From positions 1 through 64,000 of the forward strand of contig NZ_JASZYE010000003.1 in assembly GCF_030317145.1 (NCBI RefSeq): a stretch of 64,000 nucleotides of DNA, written 5' to 3'. Under the pieces are notes generated by a model that was given only the letters and a program-made list of their open reading frames with translations, had not been told where the DNA came from and searched no databases. The translations under genes were made by a program, and so were the position numbers. Positions 31,428 through 40,625 of this stretch are shown here, piece by piece; the first letter of the stretch is position 1, and each line of letters starts with the position of its first letter. The DNA is from Variovorax flavidus. GTDB lineage: Bacteria; Pseudomonadota; Gammaproteobacteria; Burkholderiales; Burkholderiaceae_C.

Positions 31428-31443
31428 TAGCACGACCGTGCTA
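31428..31443. promoter_or_regulatory. perfect 7+2+7 palindrome upstream of acyl-CoA dehydrogenase operon
   Basis: TAGCACG-AC-CGTGCTA starts directly after a TTGAAC (31422-31427) that could be a -35. It lies about 60 bases before the first acyl-CoA dehydrogenase start and 67 bases from the divergent purN start. The size and symmetry fit a TetR-type operator; no regulator gene is adjacent. Confidence 0.55.
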
Positions 31444-31504
31444 AAACTGCCGTTTCCGAAGACACGCCGCGCCCGCGGCGCTCGATCAACACAGCGAGGC
31501 ACGC

Positions 31505-32686
31505 ATGGATTTGAGCTTCACGCCCGAAGAACAGAAGTTCCGCGAAGAGATTCGCGCCTGGGTCAAAGAGAACCTTCCCGCAGAAATTTCCCACAAGGTG
31601 CACAACGCACTCGAGCTCACGCGCGACGATCTGCAGCGCTGGGCCAAGATCCTGGGCAAGAAGGGCTGGCTGGGCTACGGATGGCCAAAGGAATTCGGCG
31701 GCCCGGGCTGGACGGCCGTCGAGAAACACCTGTTCGAGGAAGAAGCCGCCCTCGCCGGCGCGCCCCGCATCATCCCCTTCGGCCCGGTGATGGTCGCCCC
31801 GGTGATCATGGCCTACGGCAACGCCGAGCAGCAGAAGCGCTTCCTCCCGGGCATCGCGAGCGGCGAGGTCTGGTGGAGCCAGGGCTACAGCGAACCGGGC
31901 TCCGGTTCCGACCTGGCCTCGGTCAAGACCAAGGCCGAACGCAAGGGCGACAAGTACATCGTCAACGGCCAGAAAACCTGGACCACGCTCGGCCAGTACG
32001 GCGAATGGATCTTCTGCCTGGTGCGCACCAGCAATGAAGGCAAGCCGCAGACCGGCATCAGCTTCCTGCTGATCGACATGAAGTCGCCCGGCGTCACGGT
32101 GCGTCCGATCAAGCTGCTCGACGGCGGCCACGAAGTCAACGAAGTCTGGTTCGACAACGTCGAAGTGCCGGCCGAAAACCTCATCGGCGAAGAAAACAAG
32201 GGCTGGACCTATGCCAAGCACCTGCTTTCGCACGAACGCACCAACATCGCGGACGTGAACCGCGCCAAGCGCGAGCTGGAGCGCCTCAAGCGCCTGGCCA
32301 AGAGCGAAGGCGTGTGGGAGGACCAGCGCTTCCGCGACGAGATCGCCAAGCTCGAGGTCGACGTCGTCGCGCTCGAAATGCTGGTGCTGCGCGTGCTCTC
32401 GGCCGCCACTTCGGGCAAGAACTCGCTCGACATCGCCGGCCTCCTGAAGATCAAGGGCAGCGAGATCCAGCAGCGCTATTCCGAACTCATGATGCTGGCT
32501 GGCGGTCCCTACTCCCTGCCGCTGATCCGCGAGGCGATGGAAGCCGGCTGGCAAGGCGACTTCCCGGGCGGCCATCCGCAACTGGCCCCGCTGTCGTCGA
32601 CCTACTTCAACATGCGCAAGACCACCATCTACGGTGGCAGCAACGAAGTCCAACGCAACATCGTCGCCCAGACGGTCTTGGGCTGA
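31505..32686 (+). CDS. acyl-CoA dehydrogenase, large subunit of a heteromeric (pimeloyl-CoA type) enzyme
   Basis: 393 residues with the usual three parts: N-terminal helices, a middle beta domain (QGYSEPGSGSDLAS, FAD/substrate region) and a C-terminal helical bundle. The C-terminus has IYGGSNEVQ, where most homologues read YEG; so the usual catalytic Glu position is Gly. GAGG stands six bases before the ATG. The second dehydrogenase gene follows after 24 bases. Paired genes of these sizes resemble pimC/pimD of pimeloyl-CoA degradation, but substrate choice is an inference. Confidence 0.87.
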   Translation: MDLSFTPEEQKFREEIRAWVKENLPAEISHKVHNALELTRDDLQRWAKILGKKGWLGYGWPKEFGGPGWTAVEKHLFEEEAALAGAPRIIPFGPVMVAPVIMAYGNAEQQKRFLPGIASGEVWWSQGYSEPGSGSDLASVKTKAERKGDKYIVNGQKTWTTLGQYGEWIFCLVRTSNEGKPQTGISFLLIDMKSPGVTVRPIKLLDGGHEVNEVWFDNVEVPAENLIGEENKGWTYAKHLLSHERTNIADVNRAKRELERLKRLAKSEGVWEDQRFRDEIAKLEVDVVALEMLVLRVLSAATSGKNSLDIAGLLKIKGSEIQQRYSELMMLAGGPYSLPLIREAMEAGWQGDFPGGHPQLAPLSSTYFNMRKTTIYGGSNEVQRNIVAQTVLG

Positions 32687-32710
32687 GCGCAGGCAAACAA
32701 GGATCAAGCA

Positions 32711-33826
32711 ATGGACTTCAATTTCAGCGACGACCAGCAACAACTTCGCGACGCGGTCGCCAAGTGGGTCGAAAAGGGCTACAGCTTCGAGCGCCGCCAG
32801 GCCACCGAGGCAGCGGGCGGCTTCTCGCGCGAAGCGTGGGACGAACTGGCTGAACTCGGCCTGGGCGGCCTGTATATCCCCGAAGACGAAGGCGGGCTGG
32901 GCATGGGCCCCGTCGAAGGCATGGTCGTGATGGAAGAGCTTGGCCGCGGCATCGTGCTCGAGCCGCTCGCGCAATCCTTCATCGCGGGCGCAGTGCTCGC
33001 CGGGCATGCCGATGCCGACACCAAGGACAACTGGCTGCCGCGCATCGCAGGCGGACAGGCGATGGTGGTGCTCGCCTTCCAGGAGCGGAAGGCGCGCTAC
33101 CGCCTCGACGTATGCGAAGCCAAGGCGGCCAAGGCCGGCGACGGCTGGGCATTGAGCGGCATCAAGAGCCTCGTGCCGGCCGGTGACGAGGCGGATGCCT
33201 TCATCGTTCCTGCACAGGTCGACGGCAAGATTGCCCTCTTCCTGGTGGAGCGCGCTGCCGACGGCGTCGCCGCACGGGGCTACGGCACCCAGGACGGCAG
33301 CCGCGCAGCCGAGGTCGTTTTCGACAAGGCGGCCGCGACGCTCGTCACCCTCGACGGCCTGCCGGCACTCGAGCATGCCGTCGACATCGGCATCGCCGCG
33401 ACCTGCGCCGAAGCCGTGGGCGTGATGGACAAGACGCTCGCGATCACCGTCGAATACATGAACACGCGCAAGCAGTTCGGCGTGGCGATCGCCACCTTCC
33501 AGGCGCTGCGCCACCGCGTCGCCGACATGAAGATGCAGCTCGAACTCGCCCGGTCGATGAGCTACTACGCGAGCCTGAAGCTCAACGCACCGGCCGCCGA
33601 ACGTCGCCAGGCATTGGCACGCGCGAAGTACCAGCTGGGCGTGTCAATGCGCTTCGTCGGCCAGCAGGCCGTGCAGCTGCACGGGGGCATCGGCGTGACC
33701 GACGAGTACATCGTGAGCCACTACTTCAAGAAGTTGACGCAGTTGGAGATCAGCTTCGGCGACACCCTGCACCATCTGGGCGAGGTGTCGGCGCGGATGC
33801 AGGACACCGCAGGGGTCTTCGCCTGA
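32711..33826 (+). CDS. acyl-CoA dehydrogenase, small subunit of the pair
   Basis: 371 residues, acyl-CoA dehydrogenase fold. The middle domain is more divergent than in the large subunit. Conserved C-terminal blocks are RKQFGVAIATFQALRHRVADM (cut at FQALRHRV) and QLHGGIGVTDEY. It probably forms a heteromer with the upstream product, as in ChsE1/ChsE2-like or PimCD enzymes. The start has AAGGATC in front. A terminator follows 30 bases after the stop, so this is a two-gene operon. Confidence 0.87.
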   Translation: MDFNFSDDQQQLRDAVAKWVEKGYSFERRQATEAAGGFSREAWDELAELGLGGLYIPEDEGGLGMGPVEGMVVMEELGRGIVLEPLAQSFIAGAVLAGHADADTKDNWLPRIAGGQAMVVLAFQERKARYRLDVCEAKAAKAGDGWALSGIKSLVPAGDEADAFIVPAQVDGKIALFLVERAADGVAARGYGTQDGSRAAEVVFDKAAATLVTLDGLPALEHAVDIGIAATCAEAVGVMDKTLAITVEYMNTRKQFGVAIATFQALRHRVADMKMQLELARSMSYYASLKLNAPAAERRQALARAKYQLGVSMRFVGQQAVQLHGGIGVTDEYIVSHYFKKLTQLEISFGDTLHHLGEVSARMQDTAGVFA

Positions 33827-33858
33827 CGCCGACCCGCTGTCACTACCGATAGCACGCA

Positions 33859-33892
33859 ACGCCCGCCAGCCTCGAGCTGGCGGGCGTTTTTC
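33859..33892 (+). terminator. rho-independent terminator after acyl-CoA dehydrogenase pair
   Basis: ACGCCCGCCAGC-CTCGA-GCTGGCGGGCGT with TTTTT: a 12-base GC-rich stem directly followed by T. Confidence 0.92.
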
Positions 33893-33908
33893 TTGAAACG
33901 GAATTGCC

Positions 33909-35285
33909 ATGCCCACTCGCCGCCACCTGATCGCCGCTGGCCTCGCCACCTCCATGCTCGCGGCCTGCGCCACCGGGCCGCTAACCCAAGAGCGCCCGCC
34001 GATCGTTTTCGTGCATGGCAACGGTGACTCGGCAGCGCTGTGGCAGACGACGATCTGGCGTTTCGAGTCCAACGGCTGGCCGCGCGAGCGGCTCATCGCG
34101 ATCGACCAGCCCTTTCCCCTGGCCCGGGATGACGACACGGTCGCCCAGCCTGGGCGCAGCTCGACCTCGGAGTCGCTGGCTTTCCTGAAGGCGGAAGTCG
34201 ACCGGGTGATGAAGGCCACCGGCGCGAGCAAGGTCATCCTGGTCGGCAATTCGCGCGGCGGCAACACCATCCGCAACTACGTGCAGAACGGGGGCGGGGA
34301 CCAGGTCGTGAGCCATGTCGTGCTCGGCGGCAACCCGGCGCATGGCATCTGGGCGGTGAAAGGCCTGCACGAGCGCAACGAGTTTTCCGGGCTGAGCCCG
34401 TTCATGCAGCAGCTCAACGCACCCAAGAACGGCAATGGAGACGAGGTGACGCCCGGCGTGAAGTGGCTGACCCTGCGCTCGGACAACAACGACAAGTATG
34501 CGCAGCCGGACGGCCTCTGGATCGGCGCCAAGGGCACCGCGACGCACATAGGGTTCGACGGACCGGCGCTCAAGGGCGCGACCAACGCGGTGCTGCCGCG
34601 TGTCGACCACCGCGAGACGTCGTTTTCACCCGCCGCCTTCGACGCCACCTGGCGCTTCCTGACGGGCGAAGCGCCGCGCACGCTCCAACCGATTCCCGAA
34701 GCGCAAATCGTCCTGTCGGGGCAAGTCACCGGCCTGGGGCTCGACCCTCTCGATCCGGCCAGCGGCGCATTCGTCAACAACCTGCCACTGACCGGCGGCC
34801 GCCTCGCGATTTTCGCCGTGGACGCCAGTGGCGCGCGACGCGGCCCTCCGGCATGGGAGCAGACCATTGCGCGGGACGGTCGCTGGGGGCCATTCACCGC
34901 GCAGCCGAACACATCCTACGAATTCGTCCTGAGTGCGCCGGGCTACGCCACCACGCACATCTATCGCAGCCCCTTTCCACGCTCCAGCAGCGTGGTCCAG
35001 CTTCGGCCCGAACGCATTCCCGAGGCGGATCGCGATGCCCGCGCGCTGGTGATCCTCACCCGGCCGCGCGGCTACTTCGACGCCGAGCGAGACACGATGC
35101 GCTTTGACGGTCTCTCCGCCCTGCCGGGCGTCCCGCCCAAGGGCTCGGGCGTGTCGAGTTCGAAGATCAAGCTGCAGAGCGATGCTCCGCGTCCCGTGGC
35201 GTCGGAATTCAATGGGGAGCGCGTGACCGGCCAGACCTGGCCCGCCGCGCAAGGTGACGTCAGCGTCCTGGAACTGACCTACTGA
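33909..35285 (+). CDS. alpha/beta hydrolase lipoprotein with twin-arginine-like signal
   Basis: 458 residues. The signal reads TRRHLIAAGLATSMLAAC with lipobox Cys20, so the mature protein should be lipid-anchored; the RR pair hints at Tat export but is short of the full motif. The first half is an alpha/beta hydrolase (PIVFVHGNGDS oxyanion region, nucleophile GNSRGG). The second half, after about residue 260, is beta-rich with carbohydrate/lipid-binding-like repeats. A lipase or polyester depolymerase is plausible; the substrate is unknown. It starts 17 bases past the previous terminator. Confidence 0.8.
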   Translation: MPTRRHLIAAGLATSMLAACATGPLTQERPPIVFVHGNGDSAALWQTTIWRFESNGWPRERLIAIDQPFPLARDDDTVAQPGRSSTSESLAFLKAEVDRVMKATGASKVILVGNSRGGNTIRNYVQNGGGDQVVSHVVLGGNPAHGIWAVKGLHERNEFSGLSPFMQQLNAPKNGNGDEVTPGVKWLTLRSDNNDKYAQPDGLWIGAKGTATHIGFDGPALKGATNAVLPRVDHRETSFSPAAFDATWRFLTGEAPRTLQPIPEAQIVLSGQVTGLGLDPLDPASGAFVNNLPLTGGRLAIFAVDASGARRGPPAWEQTIARDGRWGPFTAQPNTSYEFVLSAPGYATTHIYRSPFPRSSSVVQLRPERIPEADRDARALVILTRPRGYFDAERDTMRFDGLSALPGVPPKGSGVSSSKIKLQSDAPRPVASEFNGERVTGQTWPAAQGDVSVLELTY

Positions 35286-35318
35286 GCCGAACCTGGCCGT
35301 GCGCCAGATGAGATCGAT

Positions 35319-35340
35319 CTTCTCTGTTTGATAAGAGAAG
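35319..35340. terminator. short hairpin between esterase and HNH gene
   Basis: CTTCTCT-GTTTGATA-AGAGAAG, seven-base stem, lies between two convergent stops. There is no T run on the plus strand. It is the only structure seen in this 80-base gap. Confidence 0.35.
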
Positions 35341-35366
35341 AAGCCCTCGGGGGCCCATCACCGCCG

Positions 35367-35927
35367 CTAGTGAATCAGCAACCTCGACGATCTCGGCAGG
35401 CCTCGGCTCAGGAACTCCATCTGGTCCGCCAGGATCCGGCGATTGCGCAGGATGAAGTCCTCCCACAGGCTGGGTACGTAGGGCGCATACAGCAAAGGCA
35501 TGCCGGCCTGCTCCGGCGTGCGGCTGCTCTTGCGGTGGTTGCAGGGCCGGCAGGCCGTGACCACGTTCATCCAGGTGTCGATGCCCTTCTGCGCAAACGG
35601 AATGATGTGCTCGCGCGTCAGATCTTCCTCGTGGAAGTGACCGCCGCAATAGGCGCACACATTCCGATCACGCGCGAACAGCTTGCTGTTCGTGAGCCCC
35701 GGCCGCTGCGTGAAGGGATTGATGCGCGGCACGCCCTTGGTGCCGATGATGCTGTTGATGGCAATCTGCGACTGCTGGCCGGTGACGGCGTTGTGACCGC
35801 CCCTGAACACCGCGACCTGCGCGCCCACCTCCCAGCGAACCTCGTCGGAGGCGTAGTGGATCACCGCTTGTTCGAGCGAAATCCACGATTGGGGCAGCCC
35901 TTGGGCCGACAGCTTCAAGACCTTCAC
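35367..35927 (-). CDS. HNH endonuclease
   Basis: 186 residues. The HNH nuclease core has zinc-ribbon-like CAYCGGHF and CRPCNHRK pairs around REHIIPFAQKG. The start is not ATG: tandem GTG codons at 35930 and 35927 follow GAGGAGG, and I choose the second because the spacing is six bases and it gives the family N-terminus (KVLKLSAQGLPQSW). This HNH family is a solitary core gene in many beta-proteobacteria; its DNA target is unknown. It is divergent from ribF. Confidence 0.87.
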   Translation of the reverse strand: MKVLKLSAQGLPQSWISLEQAVIHYASDEVRWEVGAQVAVFRGGHNAVTGQQSQIAINSIIGTKGVPRINPFTQRPGLTNSKLFARDRNVCAYCGGHFHEEDLTREHIIPFAQKGIDTWMNVVTACRPCNHRKSSRTPEQAGMPLLYAPYVPSLWEDFILRNRRILADQMEFLSRGLPRSSRLLIH

Positions 35928-36008
35928 CACACGCCTCCTCGAGAAAAGAGAACCACGGAAAGACCAGGACATGATGCTCGCCCGAAGGGCTTGCACACGA
36001 CGCACTGA

Positions 36009-36064
36009 GTCACAATATACCGGCTTTGTGACAAAACGCCCTGATGTGCCCATTCCGTGGGCAC
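36009..36064. promoter_or_regulatory. HNH/ribF divergent control region: inverted repeat and leader hairpin
   Basis: GTCACAA (36009-36015) and TTGTGAC (36026-36032) form a perfect seven-base inverted repeat with a ten-base spacer that contains TATAC. Then GTGCCCA-TTCCG-TGGGCAC makes a hairpin (36046-36064) 28 bases before ribF. The half-site order is the reverse of a CRP box. No FMN riboswitch is recognisable here. Confidence 0.45.
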
Positions 36065-36091
36065 GAAGTGCTATCAAAAAGATACCAACCC

Positions 36092-37129
36092 ATGCAGGTC
36101 TTTCGGGGATTTCGGCATCCGGGCGTGGCTCCCGCCTGCGCCCTGACCATTGGCAACTTCGACGGTGTGCATCGCGGCCACCAGGCCATGCTGGGCCTGC
36201 TCAACACCGAGGCGCGCCTGCGCGGCCTGCCCAGTTGCGTACTGACCTTCGAGCCGCATCCGCGTGACTACTTCGCGGCGCTGACCAAGCGCCCCGAACT
36301 GGCGCCGGCCCGCATCGGCACGCTGCGCGACAAGCTCACTGAACTCGCCGCAGGCGGCGTGGCCCAGACCATCGTCCTGCCTTTCGATGCACGGCTCGCT
36401 TCGCAGACGCCGGATGAGTTCATCCAGAACGTGCTGATCGAAGGTCTCGGAGCGCGTTACGTGCTGGTCGGCGACGACTTCCGCTTCGGCGCCAAGCGCG
36501 CCGGCGACTACGCGATGCTCGACCGCGCCGGCGACAAGCACGGATTCGACGTCGCCCGGATGAACAGCTACGAGGTCCATGGGCTGCGCGTGTCGAGCTC
36601 CGCCGTGCGCGAGGCGCTGGCCGAAGGCCGGATGAACGACGTGCACGCCCTGCTCGGCCGCCCCTACGCCATCTCGGGCCACGTGGTGCACGGCCGCAAG
36701 CTCGGCCGCGCGCTGGGCGCCTCGTCACCCGGCCGAAACGACGGCTTTCGCACGCTCAATCTGCGCTTCAAACACTGGAAACCTGCCGCCAGCGGCATCT
36801 TCGCGGTGCTCGTGCACGGCTTGACTGACGCTCCGCTGCACGGCGTCGCCAACCTGGGTGTGCGGCCATCGCTGGACGCCAACGACGTCAATGGCGGACG
36901 GGTGCTGCTGGAGACCCATTGCCTCGATTGGCCCGCCAACCTCGGCGCCGAAGGGGCCTACGGTAAAATCGTCCGCGTGGAACTGCTGCACAAACTGCAC
37001 GACGAATTGCGCTACACCAGCCTCGAGGCCCTGACTGCGGGCATCGCGAAGGATGGCCGCGACGCGCGTGCGTTCTTTGCCTCCACCCACGCCGAGACCC
37101 ATCGCCAGACCACGCGCGACCGAATTTAG
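36092..37129 (+). CDS. ribF: bifunctional riboflavin kinase / FAD synthetase
   Basis: 345 residues. The N-terminal FAD synthetase half has LTIGNFDGVHRGHQAML and the VGDDFRFGAKRAGD block, and the C-terminal half is riboflavin kinase with GRKLGRALG. In place of the usual direct G-FPTAN-type motif there is an insert of about eight residues (ASSPGRND) before GFRTLNLRF. It makes FMN and FAD. It is followed by ileS and lspA on the same strand. Confidence 0.93.
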   Translation: MQVFRGFRHPGVAPACALTIGNFDGVHRGHQAMLGLLNTEARLRGLPSCVLTFEPHPRDYFAALTKRPELAPARIGTLRDKLTELAAGGVAQTIVLPFDARLASQTPDEFIQNVLIEGLGARYVLVGDDFRFGAKRAGDYAMLDRAGDKHGFDVARMNSYEVHGLRVSSSAVREALAEGRMNDVHALLGRPYAISGHVVHGRKLGRALGASSPGRNDGFRTLNLRFKHWKPAASGIFAVLVHGLTDAPLHGVANLGVRPSLDANDVNGGRVLLETHCLDWPANLGAEGAYGKIVRVELLHKLHDELRYTSLEALTAGIAKDGRDARAFFASTHAETHRQTTRDRI

Positions 37130-37237
37130 AGCGGAATCTTCGCTTTCCGCCGCGTCCGGCCGCACCTTGTCCGCAAGGCCGCACGCCCCATCGATCCCTC
37201 GAGCGTTGCAAGGCAGCGCAGATTTCTGGAACCCTCC

Positions 37238-40081
37238 ATGGCCGACAACAAGACTGACAGCGGTACCGACTACCGCGCCACGCTGAACCTGCCCGACACC
37301 CCCTTCCCGATGCGGGGCGACTTGCCCAAGCGCGAGCCGGGCTGGGTCAAGGAATGGAACGACGAAGGCCTCTACCACCGCCTTCGCGATGCGCGCCACG
37401 GCGCACCCAAGTTCATCCTGCACGACGGCCCGCCCTATGCCAACGGGCAGATCCACATGGGTCACGCGGTCAACAAGATCCTGAAGGACATGATCACGAA
37501 GGCGCGCCAGCTCGAAGGCTTCGACGCACTCTACGTGCCCGGCTGGGACTGCCACGGCCTGCCGATCGAGAACGCGATCGAAAAGAAGTACGGCCGCAAC
37601 CTGAGCCGCGACGAGATGCAGGCCAAGAGCCGCGCCTACGCGACCGAGCAGATCGCCCAGCAGATGAGCGACTTCCAGCGCCTGGGCGTGCTGGGCGAAT
37701 GGGACCATCCCTACAAGACGATGGACTTCGCCAACGAGGCCGGCGAAATCCGGGCCTTCAAGCGCGTGATCGAGCGCGGCTTTGTCTACCGCGGCCTGAA
37801 GCCGGTGTACTGGTGCTTCGACTGCGGTTCCTCGCTCGCCGAATTCGAGATCGAATACGCCGACAAGAAGTCGCAGACCCTCGACGTGGCCTTCAAGGCG
37901 CACGAGCCGGCAAAGCTCGCGGCCGCCTTCGGCCTGCCTGCGCTCACCAAAGATGCCTTCGCAGTCATCTGGACCACCACCGCGTGGACCATCCCGGCCA
38001 ACCAGGCGATCAACCTGAACCCGGAACTCGACTACGCGCTGGTCGACACCGAGCGCGGGCTGCTCGTGCTGGCCGCCTCGCTGGTCGAGATGTGCATGAA
38101 CCGCTATGCGCTCGACGGCAAGGTGCTCGCCACCGTCAAGGGCGAGAAGCTGGGCGGCCTCGAGTTCGAGCATCCGCTGTACGACGTCGATGCCGGCTAC
38201 CGCCGCCTGTCGCCCATCTATCTGGCCGACTACGCCACCGCCGACGACGGCACCGGCCTGGTCCATTCCTCGCCCGCCTACGGCGTGGATGACTTCAACT
38301 CCTGCGTGGCGCATGGGCTGTCCTACGACGACATCCTCAACCCGGTGCAAGGCAACGGTTCGTACGCGCCCGACTTCCCGCTCTTCGGCGGGCAGAACAT
38401 CTGGAAGGCCGTCCCGGTCATCATCCAGGCACTGCGCGACGCCGGGCGGCTGATGACGACCGAGACGATCACCCACAGCTACCCGCACTGCTGGCGCCAC
38501 AAGACGCCGGTGATCTACCGTGCCGCGGCCCAGTGGTTCATCCGCATGGACGAGGGCGAAGGCGTGTTCACCAAGGACAAGGCGCCCCAGACCCTGCGCC
38601 AGACCGCGCTGCAGGCCATCGAGCAGACGAGCTTCTATCCGGAGAACGGCAAGGCGCGCCTGCACGACATGATCGCCAACCGGCCCGACTGGTGCATCAG
38701 CCGCCAGCGCAGCTGGGGCGTGCCGATCCCCTTCTTCCTGCACAAGGATTCGGGCGAACTGCATCCGCGCACGATGGAGATCCTCGACCAGGCGGCGGAC
38801 ATCGTCGAGAAGGGCGGCATCGAGGCCTGGAGCCGGGTGACCACCGAGGAGATCCTCGGCGCTGCCGACGCCCCGCACTACACGAAGAGCACGGACATCC
38901 TCGAAGTGTGGTTCGACTCCGGCTCGACCTTCTTCCACGTGCTGCGCGGCACCCACCCCAACGTGCACCACGAAACCGGCCCCGAAGCCGACCTCTACCT
39001 CGAAGGCCACGACCAGCACCGCGGATGGTTCCATTCGTCGCTGCTGATCGCCTCCGCGCTCGAAGGCCGCGCGCCCTACCGCGGCCTGCTCACGCACGGC
39101 TTCACCGTGGACAGCCAGGGCCGCAAGATGAGCAAGTCGCTCGGCAACGGCATCGATCCGCAGGACGTGAACAAGAAGCTCGGCGCCGAGATCACCCGCC
39201 TCTGGGTGGCCGCGAGCGACTACTCGGGCGACATCGCGGGCGACGACAAGATCCTGGCGCGCGTGGTGGACGCCTATCGCCGCATCCGCAACACCCTGCG
39301 CTTCCTGCTGGCCAACACCAGCGACTTCGACATCGCGAAGGACGCGGTGCCGCTCGACCAGCTGCTCGAGATCGACCGCTACGCGTTGAGCCGTGCCGCG
39401 CAATTCCAGGCCGAGGTGCTCGCGCACTACAAGGTCTACGAGTTCCACCCGGTGGTGGCCAAGCTCCAGGTGTATTGCTCGGAAGACCTGGGCGCCTTCT
39501 ACCTCGACGTGCTGAAGGACCGGCTCTACACGACCGCGCCCGGTTCGCATGCGCGCCGCAGTGCCCAGACGGCGCTCTGGCACATCACCCAGGCGATGTT
39601 GCGCTGGATGGCGCCGTTCCTGAGCTTCACGGCCGAGGAGGCGTGGAAGTTCTGCGGCGACGGCCAGTCGATCTTCGTCCAGACCTACAGCGATCTCGGC
39701 ACGCCCGACGAAGCGCTGCTCGGCAAGTGGACCCGCCTCCGCGAGATCCGCGACGCCGTCAACAAGGAGATCGAGACCGTGCGCACGGCCGGTCAGGTCG
39801 GCTCGTCGCTGCAGGCCAACGTGACCCTCGGCGCGCCGGCCGAGGACCACGCGCTCCTCGCATCGCTGGGTGACGACCTCAAGTTCGTCTTCATCACGTC
39901 GGCAGTGGAACTGGTCGCCGGCGAGGCGCTGTCTGCAACCGTGACGGCGAGCGCGGCGACGAAGTGCGAGCGTTGCTGGCACTGGCGCGACGACGTGGGG
40001 CATGACCCGGCGCATCCGGCCATCTGCGGCCGTTGCACGAGCAACCTCTACGGTGCCGGCGAAGCAAGGACTGTCGCCTGA
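37238..40081 (+). CDS. ileS: isoleucyl-tRNA synthetase
   Basis: 947 residues, class Ia. HIGH appears as HMGH after [14 protein letters not shown] as [10 protein letters not shown], and the C-terminal zinc finger CERC...CGRC ([14 protein letters not shown], then [10 protein letters not shown]) is present, so it is the bacterial type expected to be mupirocin-sensitive. It follows ribF by about 110 bases and overlaps lspA by one base (TGATG). Confidence 0.97.
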   Translation: MADNKTDSGTDYRATLNLPDTPFPMRGDLPKREPGWVKEWNDEGLYHRLRDARHGAPKFILHDGPPYANGQIHMGHAVNKILKDMITKARQLEGFDALYVPGWDCHGLPIENAIEKKYGRNLSRDEMQAKSRAYATEQIAQQMSDFQRLGVLGEWDHPYKTMDFANEAGEIRAFKRVIERGFVYRGLKPVYWCFDCGSSLAEFEIEYADKKSQTLDVAFKAHEPAKLAAAFGLPALTKDAFAVIWTTTAWTIPANQAINLNPELDYALVDTERGLLVLAASLVEMCMNRYALDGKVLATVKGEKLGGLEFEHPLYDVDAGYRRLSPIYLADYATADDGTGLVHSSPAYGVDDFNSCVAHGLSYDDILNPVQGNGSYAPDFPLFGGQNIWKAVPVIIQALRDAGRLMTTETITHSYPHCWRHKTPVIYRAAAQWFIRMDEGEGVFTKDKAPQTLRQTALQAIEQTSFYPENGKARLHDMIANRPDWCISRQRSWGVPIPFFLHKDSGELHPRTMEILDQAADIVEKGGIEAWSRVTTEEILGAADAPHYTKSTDILEVWFDSGSTFFHVLRGTHPNVHHETGPEADLYLEGHDQHRGWFHSSLLIASALEGRAPYRGLLTHGFTVDSQGRKMSKSLGNGIDPQDVNKKLGAEITRLWVAASDYSGDIAGDDKILARVVDAYRRIRNTLRFLLANTSDFDIAKDAVPLDQLLEIDRYALSRAAQFQAEVLAHYKVYEFHPVVAKLQVYCSEDLGAFYLDVLKDRLYTTAPGSHARRSAQTALWHITQAMLRWMAPFLSFTAEEAWKFCGDGQSIFVQTYSDLGTPDEALLGKWTRLREIRDAVNKEIETVRTAGQVGSSLQANVTLGAPAEDHALLASLGDDLKFVFITSAVELVAGEALSATVTASAATKCERCWHWRDDVGHDPAHPAICGRCTSNLYGAGEARTVA

Positions 40082-40578
40082 TGGCCCGCCGTTCCTCTGC
40101 CTCGGGCCTCGGCATCTGGCCCTGGCTCGGCCTTGCGCTGGTGATCGTCATCGTCGACCAGTTCACGAAGACGCTGATCCTCGGCTACTACAAGCTCGGT
40201 GACGCGACCTACGTCACGAGCTTCTTCAACGTCGTGCGGGCTCACAACACCGGCGCGGCCTTTTCCTTCCTCGCCGATGCGGCGGGATGGCAGCGCTGGT
40301 TCTTCATGGCCATCGGCATCGCAGCTGCGATCTTCATCGTCTGGATGCTCAAGTCCCATGCGGGGCAGAAGCTGTTCTGCTTCTCGATGGCCGCGATCCT
40401 CGGCGGCGCGATCGGCAACGTCATCGACCGGATGATGCATGGCTACGTGGTGGACTTCCTCGACTTTCACCTGGCAGGCCGGCACTTCCCGGCCTTCAAC
40501 GTGGCAGACAGCGCGATCACGATCGGGGCGGTCTGCCTCATCCTCGATGAACTGAGGCGAGTCAAGCGAGGCAAGTAA
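40081..40578 (+). CDS. lspA: prolipoprotein signal peptidase (signal peptidase II)
   Basis: 165 residues with four transmembrane segments. Catalytic aspartates are Asp116 (GNVIDR) and Asp143 (FNVADS). NTGAAFSFL is the conserved first-box region. It cleaves lipoprotein signal peptides after lipid attachment. The start is coupled to ileS through TGATG, the usual ileS-lspA pairing. Confidence 0.96.
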   Translation: MARRSSASGLGIWPWLGLALVIVIVDQFTKTLILGYYKLGDATYVTSFFNVVRAHNTGAAFSFLADAAGWQRWFFMAIGIAAAIFIVWMLKSHAGQKLFCFSMAAILGGAIGNVIDRMMHGYVVDFLDFHLAGRHFPAFNVADSAITIGAVCLILDELRRVKRGK

Positions 40579-40625
40579 GTCCCCGGCCGCGTGAGGGGCC
40601 TATGGCTATATAGTGCTTCTCTTCC

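Noticed and set aside
36009-36032. GTCACAA-N10-TTGTGAC considered as a CRP site
   Set aside because: The half-sites are in the opposite order to TGTGA-N6-TCACA, so a CRP assignment is not supported.
35928-36091. FMN riboswitch upstream of ribF
   Set aside because: No RFN-element motifs (AGGGGCG, CCCGA-type blocks) are visible and the leader is too short.
36725-40015. A 1096-codon minus-strand open frame over ileS
   Set aside because: Shadow of the ileS coding frame; no motif found.
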